Shown: positions 36,541 through 46,664, numbered from the stretch's first letter. The stretch is DNA of 64,000 nt from Sphingomicrobium sp. (GCA_036563485.1 DATCMI010000001.1:452938-516937); one strand, 5' to 3'. Notes: a model not told the origin generated them from the sequence alone. Translations and numbers: made by a program.

Positions 36541-38205
36541 ATGCTGATCAGCAGACGCGGCTTCGCCTCCGCAGCGCTCGGCGCCGCCGTCGCCGCCCAG
36601 CTCCCGGCACGCGCATTAGCCCAGGACGCCCGCTACGCCGCCGCACTTGCTGCGATCCGCGCCTATGCAGAAGCGAACCTGCGCCACTTCGGGCTTCCCG
36701 GACTGACGCTGGCGCTCAGTGCGCCGGACGGCTTCAACACCGTGATGAATCTCGGCTTCGCCAATGCCGACGCGCGAACGCCGATCATTTCGGAAACGCT
36801 GTTCCAGATCGGCTCCATCAGCAAACTGATCGCCGCGGCCGTTGTCCATCAGCTTGCAGGCGAAGGACGGCTCAAGCTGACCGATCGCATTAGCGAGCTG
36901 CTTCCTGAGGTTCGGCTTCCCAACGGCAATTCGGTCCAGGTCCAGCACCTGCTGGACCATGTTGCTGGGCTGCCCGCCGACGCGCCGGTCTTCGCGGACG
37001 GAGGCCTTTGGACGGCCTACCAGCCTGGCGAACATTGGAATTATTCGAACACCGGATACGACATTCTCGGGCTGCTGATCGAGCGCGTCTCAGGGGCGCC
37101 TCTGGCGAAGGTCGAGCGGGACCGGATCTTCGAACCGCTGGGCATGCGCCGAACGCGTGGGGCGATCGTCGCAAGCGACCGGACCCTTTATGCCCAAGGC
37201 TACGAAGTTGCCGATCATGAGGCGTTCGTGCCCGGTGCCCGCCTGGCACCTGCGCCATGGCTCGACGTGAGCTTCGCGGGGGGCAACGTCGCGTCGACCG
37301 GGGAGGACATGATCCTGCTGATGCGCTCCATCGCCGATGCGGCCCAGGGCCGCGGCGGGCTCGGCCTGCCCCCCGAAACGGCAAAGGCCTTTGCGAGCCA
37401 CGCTGTTGCAAGCGACGGGCCAGATATGCGCTACGGCAACGGCTTGATGCATGTCGCCAACGCCGGGCGCTCCTATCTCCACCACACGGGCGGGATGCTC
37501 AGCTTCTCATCCGCGTTCCACATCGACAAGTCGAGCGGTGCCGCCGCCTTCGCAAGTACGTCGCTCGGCGGCTATGCCGAGTTCCGGCCGAAGCTGCTGA
37601 GCCGCTTCGCCGCCGATGCGCTTACCAGCGCCGCCGCGGGCGCGCCGCTGCCGCCGCCGCCTTCCCTCTTCGTGCCATCGGCCCATACGCCCGCCTACGT
37701 CGGCCGCTACAAAGGTCCGGCCGGCGAGTTCGAGGTGAGCCGCGGTACCCCGCTGACGATCGTCTCGAACGGCAAGTCGGCAACGCTGCACCCGATCGGC
37801 GGCGACCTCTTCCGGACCCTCCATCCCGACTTCCGCACCTTCACCCTGCTGTTCCAGCGCCGAACCGGCACCGTTGTGGGCGCGGCGTGGGGCCCCGCCC
37901 TTTACCTGCGCGCCGGTGCGACCGTGCAGGTTCCGCAGTCGGATGCGCAGCTCGCCAAGCTGGCCGGCCGCTTCGGAAGCGACAATCCATGGTTCGGTCC
38001 CGTCCGGGTCGTGGAGCGCGGCGGGCGCCTATGGATCGGCACCGAACAGCCGATGACCCGCATCGGCGATAATCTGTGGCGCGTCGGGCAGGACAGCTGG
38101 TCGCCGGAGCGCGCGTCCTTCCATGACTTCATCGATGGACGGCCGCAGACGCTGATCTTGTCCGGCCAGAAGTATCTTCGCCAGGACATCGAGGCCGCGG
38201 CCTAG
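36541..38205 (+). CDS. Tat-exported beta-lactamase-family serine hydrolase
   Basis: 554 residues from the ATG at 36541. The N-terminus MLISRRGFASAALGAAVAAQ is a twin-arginine signal with an Ala-rich cleavage region (ALAQDA near 25-30). The class C-type hydrolase core has S-x-x-K at 92-95 (GSISKL), Y-S-N at 168-170 and HTGG further on, and is followed by a C-terminal lipocalin-like region (about 380-554). Members are D-aminopeptidases, esterases or PBP-like carboxypeptidases; the substrate cannot be told. Translation initiation overlaps the upstream terminator, and a perfect TTGACA (36491-36496) could be a -35 element. Confidence 0.87.
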   Translation: MLISRRGFASAALGAAVAAQLPARALAQDARYAAALAAIRAYAEANLRHFGLPGLTLALSAPDGFNTVMNLGFANADARTPIISETLFQIGSISKLIAAAVVHQLAGEGRLKLTDRISELLPEVRLPNGNSVQVQHLLDHVAGLPADAPVFADGGLWTAYQPGEHWNYSNTGYDILGLLIERVSGAPLAKVERDRIFEPLGMRRTRGAIVASDRTLYAQGYEVADHEAFVPGARLAPAPWLDVSFAGGNVASTGEDMILLMRSIADAAQGRGGLGLPPETAKAFASHAVASDGPDMRYGNGLMHVANAGRSYLHHTGGMLSFSSAFHIDKSSGAAAFASTSLGGYAEFRPKLLSRFAADALTSAAAGAPLPPPPSLFVPSAHTPAYVGRYKGPAGEFEVSRGTPLTIVSNGKSATLHPIGGDLFRTLHPDFRTFTLLFQRRTGTVVGAAWGPALYLRAGATVQVPQSDAQLAKLAGRFGSDNPWFGPVRVVERGGRLWIGTEQPMTRIGDNLWRVGQDSWSPERASFHDFIDGRPQTLILSGQKYLRQDIEAAA

Positions 38206-38238
38206 CCCGCGCTCCGCTGCCCGGCTAAGGGGCCGCGC

Positions 38239-40494
38239 ATGGACGTTCTCGACCGCTCTCCCATCACGCCCGAAATCGTCGCCGAGCACGGTCTCAGCGA
38301 GGAAGAATATCAGCGGATCCTTAAGGCGCTCGGGCGCGAGCCTAACCTCGTCGAGCTCGGCATCTTCTCGGTGATGTGGTCGGAGCATTGCAGCTACAAA
38401 AGCTCGCGCGTCCACCTCAAGAAGCTGCCGACCGAAGCGCCGTGGGTGATCCAGGGTCCGGGCGAGAATGCCGGCGTCATCGACATCGGCGATGGCGACG
38501 CGGCCATCTTCAAGATGGAGAGCCACAACCACCCGTCCTACATCGAGCCTTACCAAGGTGCGGCGACTGGGGTCGGCGGCATCTTGCGCGACGTCTTCAC
38601 CATGGGCGCGCGGCCGGTCGCGAACCTCAACGCGCTGCGCTTCGGCCGTCCCGATCATCCGAAAATGCGCCACCTGATCGCCGGCGTCGTTGCCGGGATC
38701 GGCGGCTACGGCAATTGCGTGGGCGTGCCCACGGTCGGCGGCGAAGTGAACTTCGACCCGGCTTACGACGGCAATATCCTCGTCAATGCGATGACGGTCG
38801 GCGTCGCGAAGACCGACAAGATTTTCTATTCGGCCGCCAGCGGCATCGGCAATCCGATCGTCTATGTCGGTTCGAAGACCGGCCGCGACGGCATCCACGG
38901 CGCCACCATGGCGAGCGCCGATTTCTCCGAGGACAGCGAGGAGAAGCGGCCGACTGTGCAGGTCGGCGACCCGTTCACCGAAAAGCTGCTGATCGAAGCC
39001 TGCCTCGAGCTGATGGCGACCGACGCCATCGTCGCCATCCAGGACATGGGCGCGGCGGGCCTCACCTCGTCCTCCGTAGAAATGGCTTCGAAGGGCGGCG
39101 CGGGCATCCGGCTGAACATGAACAAGGTGCCTTGCCGCGAAGAAGGCATGACGCCCTATGAAATGATGCTCTCGGAGAGTCAGGAGCGGATGCTCATGGT
39201 TCTGAAGCCCGGCCGCGAAGGCGAGGCCGAAGCCATCTTCCGCAAATGGGAGCTCGATTTCGCGGTCATCGGCGAAGTGACCGACACCGGGCACATGGTC
39301 CTGGAATTCGACGGCGAGGTCGTGTGCGATATCCCGCTCGACCCGCTGGCCGACGAAGCGCCGCTCTACGACCGGCCGCACATGAGCCTCGCGGACTACA
39401 AAGCGTGGGCGCAGGTGAAGCCGCTCGATAATGTGCCGGAGAGCACGGATGTCGCCGCCGACCTCCTGAAGCTGATGGGCTCGCCCAACCTCGCGAGCCG
39501 GCGCTGGATCTACCAGCAGTACGACCAGCAAGTCGGCGGCGACACGGTGCAGCGCCCCGGCGGCGACGCCGCGGTGGTGCGCGTTCACGGCAGCCGCAAG
39601 GCGCTGGCGATGACCACCGACTGCACGCCGCGCTATTGCTACGCGGACCCCTATGAAGGCGGGAAGCAGGCCGTGGCCGAGGCCTATCGCAACCTCTCGG
39701 CCGTCGGTGCAAAGCCGCTGGCCGTCACCAACTGCCTCAACTTCGGCAACCCGCAGCGCCCCGAGATCATGGCGCAGTTTGTCGAGTGCCTGCGCGGCAT
39801 GGGCGATGCCTGCCGCGCCCTCGACTTCCCGATCGTGAGCGGGAACGTCAGCCTTTACAACGAGAGCAAGGCGACCGGCGGCGGCAGCGCGATCCTGCCG
39901 ACGCCGGCCATCGGCGGGGTCGGCTTGATCGCCGACTGGGAGAAGAGCGCGACCATCGCGTTCAAGGGCATCGGCGACGTGCTGGTGGTGATCGGGCTTC
40001 GCGGCGGCCATCTCGGCCAGTCGCTTTGGCTGCGCGAGATCCACGGCCGCGAGGACGGCCCGCCGCCTCCGGTCGACCTGGAGACGGAGCGGCGCACTGC
40101 GGACTTCGTGCGGGAGCAGATCGCCGCCGGGGCGCTGACCGCCGTCCACGACGTAGCCGACGGCGGCCTTGCCCTCGCGATCGCGGAAATGGCTCTGGCC
40201 GGCAATATCGGTGCCCTCATCCAGCCTGCAGGCCCCGGCCATTCGGCGCGGCAGTTCTTTGCCGAGGACCAGGGCCTTTATGTCGCGACCATCGACGACG
40301 CGCATCTGCTGCGCGTCCTCACCGGCGCCGACGCAGCCGGCGTACAGATCGAACCGATCGGCCGGACGGCCGGCCAGCGGCTGATCTTCGAACTCGCCGA
40401 CGCCGACTTTTGCGTTCCGCTGGCGCAGCTCCGCGCCGCGCACGAAGGCTTCTTCCCGAAGCTGATGGGAAGCGAGCTTACCCCGGAGATCTGA
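38239..40494 (+). CDS. purL: Phosphoribosylformylglycinamidine synthase subunit PurL
   Basis: 751 residues, the small, separate-subunit type of FGAM synthase. [48 protein letters not shown] and [10 protein letters not shown] are conserved in the two AIRS-like halves. It converts FGAR, glutamine and ATP to FGAM with PurQ and PurS, which are not in the window. AAGGGG precedes the ATG. A long antisense open frame is a codon-bias shadow. Confidence 0.97.
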   Translation: MDVLDRSPITPEIVAEHGLSEEEYQRILKALGREPNLVELGIFSVMWSEHCSYKSSRVHLKKLPTEAPWVIQGPGENAGVIDIGDGDAAIFKMESHNHPSYIEPYQGAATGVGGILRDVFTMGARPVANLNALRFGRPDHPKMRHLIAGVVAGIGGYGNCVGVPTVGGEVNFDPAYDGNILVNAMTVGVAKTDKIFYSAASGIGNPIVYVGSKTGRDGIHGATMASADFSEDSEEKRPTVQVGDPFTEKLLIEACLELMATDAIVAIQDMGAAGLTSSSVEMASKGGAGIRLNMNKVPCREEGMTPYEMMLSESQERMLMVLKPGREGEAEAIFRKWELDFAVIGEVTDTGHMVLEFDGEVVCDIPLDPLADEAPLYDRPHMSLADYKAWAQVKPLDNVPESTDVAADLLKLMGSPNLASRRWIYQQYDQQVGGDTVQRPGGDAAVVRVHGSRKALAMTTDCTPRYCYADPYEGGKQAVAEAYRNLSAVGAKPLAVTNCLNFGNPQRPEIMAQFVECLRGMGDACRALDFPIVSGNVSLYNESKATGGGSAILPTPAIGGVGLIADWEKSATIAFKGIGDVLVVIGLRGGHLGQSLWLREIHGREDGPPPPVDLETERRTADFVREQIAAGALTAVHDVADGGLALAIAEMALAGNIGALIQPAGPGHSARQFFAEDQGLYVATIDDAHLLRVLTGADAAGVQIEPIGRTAGQRLIFELADADFCVPLAQLRAAHEGFFPKLMGSELTPEI

Positions 40495-40501
40495 ACGCCA
40501 C

Positions 40502-40530
40502 TTGCGACTAAGTCGCAATAGCGCTATTTA
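40502..40530 (+). promoter_or_regulatory. Promoter of bfd-bfr with a 17-bp Fur-like palindrome
   Basis: TTGCGACT (40502-40509), a central A, and AGTCGCAA (40511-40518) form a perfect palindrome. Its first six bases also serve as a -35 (TTGCGA), 17 nt before a -10-like TATTTA (40525-40530). A repressor on the palindrome would block the -35. Iron regulation by Fur is inferred from the iron-storage genes downstream. Confidence 0.6.
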
Positions 40531-40537
40531 GCTGCGC

Positions 40538-40732
40538 ATGATCGTGTGCAGCTGCAACCGAATCACCGAATGCGAGCTCCGGAAGGCCGCGCGCGCGGGT
40601 GCCCCGTCGCCCGATGCTGCCTACGGCCACCTCGGCTGCGAGCCGCAGTGCGGCTGCTGCCTCGATTTCGCGCAGGAGATCATCGACGAGGAGCGCAGCG
40701 CCCTCCTGCATGTCGAGGCGGCCGCCGCCTGA
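40538..40732 (+). CDS. bfd: Bacterioferritin-associated ferredoxin Bfd
   Basis: 64 residues, BFD-like [2Fe-2S] domain: MIVCSCNRITECELRKA at the start and C-x-x-x-C-G-C-C (CEPQCGCC) near residues 34-41; the ligand pattern C-x-C plus C-x-x-C is present. Bfd reduces bacterioferritin to release stored iron. It is 53 nt upstream of bfr. No Shine-Dalgarno sequence is visible and the -10 element sits 8 nt before the ATG, so its mRNA may be leaderless. Confidence 0.9.
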   Translation: MIVCSCNRITECELRKAARAGAPSPDAAYGHLGCEPQCGCCLDFAQEIIDEERSALLHVEAAAA

Positions 40733-40785
40733 CTTGACCCGCCCGGTCGCCCGGCGCATCCCCAAATCGAAGCTAGGGGGTGCAG

Positions 40786-41268
40786 ATGAAAGGCGATCCG
40801 CGAGTAGTTGAGCTCCTCAACCAGGCGCTCAAGAACGAGCTCACCGCGATCAACCAATATTGGCTGCACTACCGCATGCTCGACAATTGGGGCGTGAAGA
40901 AGCTCGCCGATTACGAGCGGCACGAATCGATCGACGAGATGAAGCATGCGGACCGGATCGCCGACCGCATCCTGTTCCTCGACGGACTTCCCAATTTCCA
41001 GGCACTCGGCCGGCTTCGGGTCGGCGAGAATGTCGAGGAGATCCTGCGCGCCGACCTTGAAGCGGAGAACGAAGGCGCGGTCATCTACCGCGACCTCATC
41101 GCTCATGCCGAGACGGTGCGCGATTATGTGACTCGCGACCTTGCCCGCGAGATCCTCGCCGACGAAGAAAAGCATATCGATTTCATCGAGACGCAGTTTG
41201 AGATGATCGGCCGCATGGGCCTTCAGAACTACATTCAGCTCCAGAGCGAAGCTGCCGAAGAGGACTAA
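40786..41268 (+). CDS. bfr: Bacterioferritin
   Basis: 160 residues from the ATG at 40786 (AGGGGG just upstream; a GTG two codons earlier is less likely). All ferroxidase ligands sit at the E. coli positions: E18, E51, H54, E94, E127 and H130, and the haem ligand M52 is present, so it should be an active, haem-binding 24-mer iron store. It is in one operon with bfd. Its stop overlaps the convergent Hpt gene by 4 nt. Confidence 0.97.
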   Translation: MKGDPRVVELLNQALKNELTAINQYWLHYRMLDNWGVKKLADYERHESIDEMKHADRIADRILFLDGLPNFQALGRLRVGENVEEILRADLEAENEGAVIYRDLIAHAETVRDYVTRDLAREILADEEKHIDFIETQFEMIGRMGLQNYIQLQSEAAEED

Positions 41269-41702
41269 ATTCGGCCGAACCCCTGGTTCGTGACCTTGCG
41301 GCCGAAACCGCCAGTCGCGGGAGCGCGGCTCACCAGTGGGTTGGTCGCTTTTTCGAACTGCTCGACCGTCTGCTGGAACAGCTTTCGAAGCTCCACCACC
41401 TGAGGCACGAGTTCGTCTGGGAAGCGGTGCGTTTCGATGCAGAAGCGCGACGTGGTCTCGATCAGCTCCGCGACCTTGGCCAGCGGCTCGGCGCCGAGCT
41501 GGCGCGATTCACCCTTGAGCGTATGCGCCGGAAGCACGAGGGCGGCGGTGTTCTGCTCCCGCATCGCCTCCTCGATCTGGGCGATCGACTTGACGCCGTC
41601 CTCCTTGAAATAGCTGAGGATGCGAATGAAGCCTGGCCCGAGCTCGGTCCGGCTGCGCTCGAAATGCGCCCAATCGATGATGTCCCGAGCCTCGTCGGCC
41701 AC
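41265..41702 (-). CDS. Hpt-domain phosphotransfer protein
   Basis: 145 residues. The four-helix Hpt motif is [20 protein letters not shown], with the phospho-accepting His at residue 60 in H-T-L-K-G-E-S. No kinase or receiver domain is attached, and no partner gene is adjacent, so it is an orphan phosphorelay intermediate. The C-terminus after about 125 ([15 protein letters not shown]) is Gly/Arg rich with a repeated GFGR. Confidence 0.85.
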   Translation of the reverse strand: MADEARDIIDWAHFERSRTELGPGFIRILSYFKEDGVKSIAQIEEAMREQNTAALVLPAHTLKGESRQLGAEPLAKVAELIETTSRFCIETHRFPDELVPQVVELRKLFQQTVEQFEKATNPLVSRAPATGGFGRKVTNQGFGRI

Positions 41703-41781
41703 CTAAAGCTCCTCGCCTCGCCGGCACGCGCCAGCGCTGTTCCACCACGAGCGAGCTAGCCCCAAAGGGGTAAATTTCTCC

Positions 41782-43134
41782 TTAGCGGCCGCGGTCGAAC
41801 GGATTCGAGCGGCCGCGGAACTCCAGCCGCAGCGGCACCGGGCCGAGCCCGAGATCGCGGCGCATCGCGTTCAGCAGGTAACGGCGATAGCTGTCCGGTA
41901 GCTCGTCAAGCCGGTTGCCGAAGACGACGAAGCTCGGAGGCCGGCTCTTCACCTGAGTGATGTAGCGCAGCTTGATTCGCTGCCCCTTAGGCGCCGGCGG
42001 CGGATTGGCGTCGATGGCTTGCTCGAACCAGCGGTTAAGCTCGCCCGTGGGCACGCGCCGGCTCCACGCCTCGCGAAGATCGAACGCGACCTTCAGGATC
42101 GTATCGATGCCCTTGCCGGTGATCGCGGATACGGTGAGCAGCGGCACGTCGCGCAACTGCGACAGCCCCTCGGCAAGCGCCGCCTTGATGCCGTTGAACA
42201 GCGACGACGCGTTCTCGGCCACGTCCCACTTGTTGACGGCGATGATCAGCGCTCTCCCTTCTTCGAGCACCTGGGACGCGATCTTGAGGTCCTGGACCTC
42301 AAGTCCGCGGGTCGCATCGAGCAGCAGGACGACGACCTCGGCGTAATCCAGGGCGCGCTTGGTGTCGGCCACGGAGAGCTTCTCGAGCTTGTCCTCGACC
42401 TTGGCGCGCTTGCGCAGGCCCGCGGTGTCGACGAGGCGGACCTTGCGGCCTTCCCATTCCCAATCGAGGCTGATGGAGTCGCGAGTGATGCCCGCCTCCG
42501 GACCGGTGATCATCCGGTCCTCGCCGATCATCTTGTTGACTAGGGTCGACTTGCCGGCGTTCGGGCGCCCGACGATCGCAAGCTTGAGCGGCGCGTCGGG
42601 CGAACTCTCGTCGAGTTCTTCCTCGTCCTCTCCCTCTTTCTCGACGAGCGGCTGAAGCGCTTCGAAAAGGTCAGCAACGCCTTCGCCATGCTCAGCGCTG
42701 AGCGCCACCGCTTCGCCGAAGCCGAGGCGGAACGCGTCGAATATGCCCGCTTCGCCTGCCCGTCCCTCAGCCTTGTTGGCGACCAGGATCACGGGCGTGG
42801 TCTCGACGCGCAGCCAGCGCGCGATTTCCTCGTCCAGCGGGGTCACCCCCTCACGGCTGTCGATCACGAACAAAGCCGCGTCGGCCTCCCGCACCGCGGC
42901 CTCGGTCTGCTTGCGCATGCGGCCGGGCAGCGTCTGCGGATCCTCGTCCTCGAACCCCGCCGTATCGATGACGCGGAATTCGAGGTCGAGCAGCTTCGCC
43001 TCGCCTTCCCGTCGGTCGCGAGTCACGCCCGGACGGTCGTCGACGAGCGCCAGCCGCTTGCCGACCAAGCGGTTGAACAACGTGGATTTGCCCACATTGG
43101 GGCGGCCGACGATTGCGACGGCGGGAAGAGCCAT
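41782..43134 (-). CDS. der: Ribosome assembly GTPase Der (EngA)
   Basis: 450 residues with two tandem GTPase domains: P-loops GRPNVGKSTLFNRL (10-23) and GRPNAGKSTLVNKM (near 190), switch/G3 motifs DTAGFED and DTAGLRKRA, G4 motifs NKAE and NKWD, and a C-terminal KH-like domain ending in FRGRSNPFDRGR. It acts in 50S subunit maturation. The adjacent YfgM-like and bamB genes upstream on the same strand are its conserved neighbours. Confidence 0.97.
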   Translation of the reverse strand: MALPAVAIVGRPNVGKSTLFNRLVGKRLALVDDRPGVTRDRREGEAKLLDLEFRVIDTAGFEDEDPQTLPGRMRKQTEAAVREADAALFVIDSREGVTPLDEEIARWLRVETTPVILVANKAEGRAGEAGIFDAFRLGFGEAVALSAEHGEGVADLFEALQPLVEKEGEDEEELDESSPDAPLKLAIVGRPNAGKSTLVNKMIGEDRMITGPEAGITRDSISLDWEWEGRKVRLVDTAGLRKRAKVEDKLEKLSVADTKRALDYAEVVVLLLDATRGLEVQDLKIASQVLEEGRALIIAVNKWDVAENASSLFNGIKAALAEGLSQLRDVPLLTVSAITGKGIDTILKVAFDLREAWSRRVPTGELNRWFEQAIDANPPPAPKGQRIKLRYITQVKSRPPSFVVFGNRLDELPDSYRRYLLNAMRRDLGLGPVPLRLEFRGRSNPFDRGR

Positions 43135-43174
43135 GGCGCGGGCGATAGCAGCGCCTCAGCGGCGCCGCGACCCC

Positions 43175-44509
43175 TTAGCGATAGGCGTGCAGCTTGCCCT
43201 GATCGTCGAGCACGTAAAGCGTCGACATGGCGACTACTGGCCGAAGGCTGACCGGCGCGCCGACCCGTGTCTGGGAAAGGAAGCTACCGGTTGCCGGATC
43301 CACCTGGATCACGGCCCCGCTGGTCGACGTCACGATGAGCCGGTTCCCGGCAAGCACCGGGCCCGCATAAGCGATGTCGCCCTTCTTGCGCTTCGCGTTG
43401 GCGAATTGCGGAAGCTGGGCGATCCAGCGGATATGCCCGTTCTGCCGATAGATGGAGATCAACTTCGCGTCCTGGGTGACGGCGAAGATCCAGTCACCGG
43501 CGAGCCACGGCGTTGAAATGCCGGCGATGTTCAGCTCCCACAGGCGCTGGCCGGAGACGAGGTCCAGGGCAACCATTCGCCCACCGGCGCCGATGGCGAA
43601 CACCTGGCCATTGTCGATCACGGGGTCGGCGTCGATGTCGGACAGCGACGCAACGCTGGTCGAGATGCTGGTGCGCTGAAGCGTGTCCTGCCACACCTGC
43701 CGTCCGTTTTCGTAGCGGTAGGCGTTGAGCTCGCCCGACGAGAAGCCGGCAACGACAGTCCCTTGCGCAGCGGCGGGGGATCCGGCGCCGAAAATGCCGG
43801 CGATTTCGAGCGCGGCCGCTTGCGACCAGTTAGTCGCGCCATTGGCCGCGTTGAGCGAATAGATCTGGTTGTCCTGGCTCATCACGTAAACGGCGTCATT
43901 CGCCACTGTTGGAGAGCCGCGAAGCGGACCGCCCGGACGCACCCTCCAGACGATCTTGCCCGTCTGCGCGTTCATCGCCGCCACGTGGCCTAAGCCATTG
44001 GTCGCAAAGATGCGGCCGCCGTCATAGGCGAGACCGCCGCCGTAGAGCGACGCCTCGTTCCCGCGCTCGTTCGGCGTCTGGCTGGTCCAGACGCTGCCCC
44101 CGGTACGCGCATCGAATGCGCGGACGGTGCCAAGCGTGTCGATCGTGAACACACGGCCGTCGGCGACGATCGGCGGAGCGGCAAGGCGCGCTGCGACGCT
44201 ATTGCCGCGCCCTGCCTGGACAGTGAACGCCGGCTGGAGCGTGCTGCGGAGCGCGAGTTGGCCCATGGAATTGCTGGCGCTGCCGCCGGACTCGGTCCAG
44301 GCGGCGTTCTCCGTCGCAGCAGGAAGGCTGAACGGCAGGGCCTTGGCATCGGGGTCGGCCTCGACGTCGGTTTCGCTGGTCAGCACCGGAATGCGCTCGC
44401 CCAGCACCGGCGTCTTGGGCCGGCCCTTGCCGCCGATGATGCCGCAGCCGCTTGCCGCAAGTGCAGCAGCGACCAGGAGAGTGGTGCGAAGATATGCGGC
44501 TTTGCTCAT
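43175..44509 (-). CDS. bamB: Outer-membrane assembly lipoprotein BamB
   Basis: 444 residues from the ATG at 44509. The lipoprotein signal ends in LAASGC. The rest is an eight-bladed PQQ-like beta-propeller with recurrent A-x-(D/N)-A-x-(T/N)-G-x-x-x-W motifs (for example AFDARTGGSVWTSQT and AMNAQTGKIVWRVRP). BamB is a scaffold of the Bam complex. It lies 7 nt after the YfgM-like gene and before der. Confidence 0.93.
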   Translation of the reverse strand: MSKAAYLRTTLLVAAALAASGCGIIGGKGRPKTPVLGERIPVLTSETDVEADPDAKALPFSLPAATENAAWTESGGSASNSMGQLALRSTLQPAFTVQAGRGNSVAARLAAPPIVADGRVFTIDTLGTVRAFDARTGGSVWTSQTPNERGNEASLYGGGLAYDGGRIFATNGLGHVAAMNAQTGKIVWRVRPGGPLRGSPTVANDAVYVMSQDNQIYSLNAANGATNWSQAAALEIAGIFGAGSPAAAQGTVVAGFSSGELNAYRYENGRQVWQDTLQRTSISTSVASLSDIDADPVIDNGQVFAIGAGGRMVALDLVSGQRLWELNIAGISTPWLAGDWIFAVTQDAKLISIYRQNGHIRWIAQLPQFANAKRKKGDIAYAGPVLAGNRLIVTSTSGAVIQVDPATGSFLSQTRVGAPVSLRPVVAMSTLYVLDDQGKLHAYR

Positions 44510-44516
44510 TGTTGTC

Positions 44517-45215
44517 CTACTGGCCCTGAGTTCCAAGCGCGGAGCTCGCGTCGGTGCCGAGGCTGCCGGCGATCTGCATGGCGCGGTTGCGCACGCCTTC
44601 CGGCGCGCTCTTGTCGTTGGCGATTTTGGCGAACAGCTGTCCCGCCTGTTGGGTCTTGCCCTGCTTGACGAGCGCTAGCGCGGTCATCTCACCGGCCGAA
44701 CCGAACCACGGCTCGCCCGGCTGAGTCAGCGGCTCGAGCCGCGCGATGACCTGCTGCGGCTGAAGCGCGTCGAATTCCAGCGCGGTCTGACGGATCAGGC
44801 CGGCATGGCGGTATGGATCCGGGAGCGAGCTGTCCTCCGCGATTTTCTTGTAGGTGGCGAGCGCGAGCTTCTGGTCGTTCTGCTGCAGGGCCAGCGCGGC
44901 TCGGGTGAACATGGCGGTCGCGCGGACCGCATCCGCACTGGAGTTCGACAGCTCGTCGAGCTGCTGCGGCGCGCGAGCAACATTGCCGCTGCCGATGTCC
45001 TTGTAGACCTGGGCGAGCTGCTCGACCTGCTGCTCCGCGCGCTGGCGCTTGTGCTGCTGGTACCAGATCAGCCCGCCGCAGATTGCAAGGAACAGGACGA
45101 CCGCCGCGATGAGCAGCGTGCCGTTTTCCTTGAAGAAGTCGCGAATGCGGTCACGCCGCATATTCTCGTCGACTTCACGGACGAATGTTTCGGTTGTGTC
45201 CGGGGGCTGCGCCAA
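44517..45215 (-). CDS. YfgM-like TPR membrane protein
   Basis: 232 residues from a TTG start, supported by GAGGA 7 nt upstream and by the absence of another candidate. A charged N-terminus (REVDENMRRDRIRDFFKEN) precedes one membrane helix (about 34-51), then TPR_21-type repeats (about 70-215). In E. coli YfgM is an ancillary SecYEG/chaperone-linked protein next to BamB and Der, as here. Confidence 0.88.
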   Translation of the reverse strand: MAQPPDTTETFVREVDENMRRDRIRDFFKENGTLLIAAVVLFLAICGGLIWYQQHKRQRAEQQVEQLAQVYKDIGSGNVARAPQQLDELSNSSADAVRATAMFTRAALALQQNDQKLALATYKKIAEDSSLPDPYRHAGLIRQTALEFDALQPQQVIARLEPLTQPGEPWFGSAGEMTALALVKQGKTQQAGQLFAKIANDKSAPEGVRNRAMQIAGSLGTDASSALGTQGQ

Positions 45216-45387
45216 AGACGTTCCTCAGTCCGCTCGCAAAGGGTTGATCGTGCCGGCTGCTTCCCTTCCCCACCCTTGATGAACGGAAGCTGGCAGCGGA
45301 TCGTCTAGCCGCTGGCGCGCGAAACGCAAAGGCCCTCCGCAAACGGGGCGGCCACGGCGGACCAAACCGAACCAGGGGCGTCTATTG

Positions 45388-45771
45388 GTGGAGATGGATA
45401 CGGACGCAGTTTCCCGCGCCATCGCCCTGATCTCCGCCGCCGGGTTCAAGAACGGCTATTACCTGCCGCTCGAACGTATTCAGGAGGCGATGGCGGACGG
45501 CGGGCCCGCGCTCGACAAGCTCGCTACGGAGGTGAAGCAGATCGTCGTCAGGGGCAGGTTCGACGCGGTCACTTACGACGCCTCGCTCCACCCGTTCGTG
45601 CAGTCGCGGTTGGCCAGGTTCCTGGATGAACGGGGGATCGAGCGGTTCAGCTGGGACCTCGAGGTCGATGCCGGCGATCCGCAGACCGATGCCGCTGCAC
45701 TGCGGCGCAAAGTCTCTGCCTGGAAACTCAGCGGGTTGCTCGTCCGCTTTCCGTCGGACTTCGGCATCTGA
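45388..45771 (+). CDS. Conserved-looking protein of unknown function (127 aa)
   Basis: A single small plus-strand gene between two minus-strand groups. The GTG at 45388 has AGGGG 9 nt upstream; a TTG at 45385 and an ATG at 45394 are alternatives. The sequence is soluble, with no membrane segment, signal or clear motif; the best-defined part is the segment AGFKNGYYLPLERIQEAMAD. Codon use matches the neighbours. I do not recognise it. Confidence 0.65.
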   Translation: MEMDTDAVSRAIALISAAGFKNGYYLPLERIQEAMADGGPALDKLATEVKQIVVRGRFDAVTYDASLHPFVQSRLARFLDERGIERFSWDLEVDAGDPQTDAAALRRKVSAWKLSGLLVRFPSDFGI

Positions 45772-45786
45772 GATGGGCAGCGCCGG

Positions 45787-46653
45787 CTATTTAGGCCGGT
45801 ATGTCTGCTCACTGGTCGGAAAGCTTCGGTCCCGAACTTCGCCGGCATAAGTGCTCGCGGCCTCCGAAATCCGGGCAGCCAGATCGTCGTAGCGCTTCAC
45901 GAACCGCGGGGTGCGTTCGAACAGGCCGAGCATGTCTTCGGTCACCAGCACCTGGCCATCGCACTCGGACGACGCGCCGATGCCAATCACGGGAATGTCT
46001 ACCGTTTGCGCGATCTTTGTCGCGACCTCTTCCATTACGCCTTCCGCAACCAGGCAGAAGGCGCCCGCGCGGGCGACGGCGCTCGCGTCCGAGACGATGC
46101 TCGATGCTTCGAGCTGGTTGCGGCCGCGCGGGCCATAGCCGCCGAGCGAATTGACCGCCTGCGGCGTGAGGCCGACGTGGCCGATCACCGGGATGCCGCG
46201 CTGAGTGAGGAAGGCGATGGTCGGCGCCATGGCTTCGCCGCCCTCGAGCTTGACCGCCGCGCAGCCCGTTTCCTTCATGATCCGCGATGCGGCGTCGAAC
46301 GCCTGTTCAGGCGATCCTTCATAGCTACCGAACGGCATGTCGACGGCGACCAGCGCGTGCCAGCTTCCGCGGACCACGGCGGCGCCGTGCGCGCACATCA
46401 TGTCCATCGTGACGGGGATCGTCGAAGGCAGACCGTAGATGACCTGGCCGAGGCTGTCGCCGACCAGCAGCATGTCGCAATGCGGGTCGAGTAGCTGCGC
46501 CATGCGCATCGTGTAGGCGGTCAGCATCACGATCGGCTGCTCGGTCCGGCCGTCGACCTTCCGCGCGCGGATCGAAGGCGCGGTGGTGCGCTTGCCGGGC
46601 ACAGGCGATGGCGTCGCCCGGCTGGTGCTCGTGTCGATGGTGAAGGTGGACAT
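45787..46653 (-). CDS. panB: 3-methyl-2-oxobutanoate hydroxymethyltransferase PanB
   Basis: 288 residues. After a Thr/Ser-rich N-terminal extension of about 30 residues, the TIM-barrel motifs are [52 protein letters not shown] and [12 protein letters not shown]. It makes ketopantoate, the first committed step to pantothenate. It lies 11 nt downstream of the Rrf2 gene, probably in one transcript. Confidence 0.95.
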   Translation of the reverse strand: MSTFTIDTSTSRATPSPVPGKRTTAPSIRARKVDGRTEQPIVMLTAYTMRMAQLLDPHCDMLLVGDSLGQVIYGLPSTIPVTMDMMCAHGAAVVRGSWHALVAVDMPFGSYEGSPEQAFDAASRIMKETGCAAVKLEGGEAMAPTIAFLTQRGIPVIGHVGLTPQAVNSLGGYGPRGRNQLEASSIVSDASAVARAGAFCLVAEGVMEEVATKIAQTVDIPVIGIGASSECDGQVLVTEDMLGLFERTPRFVKRYDDLAARISEAASTYAGEVRDRSFPTSEQTYRPK

Positions 46654-46664
46654 GGCGCGGGCTT

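Noticed and set aside
38029..40518. 829-residue open frame antisense to purL
   Set aside because: It is the mirror of purL in high-GC codon phase; the product is Asp/Arg/His/Ala rich with no motif, while purL on the plus strand is unambiguous.
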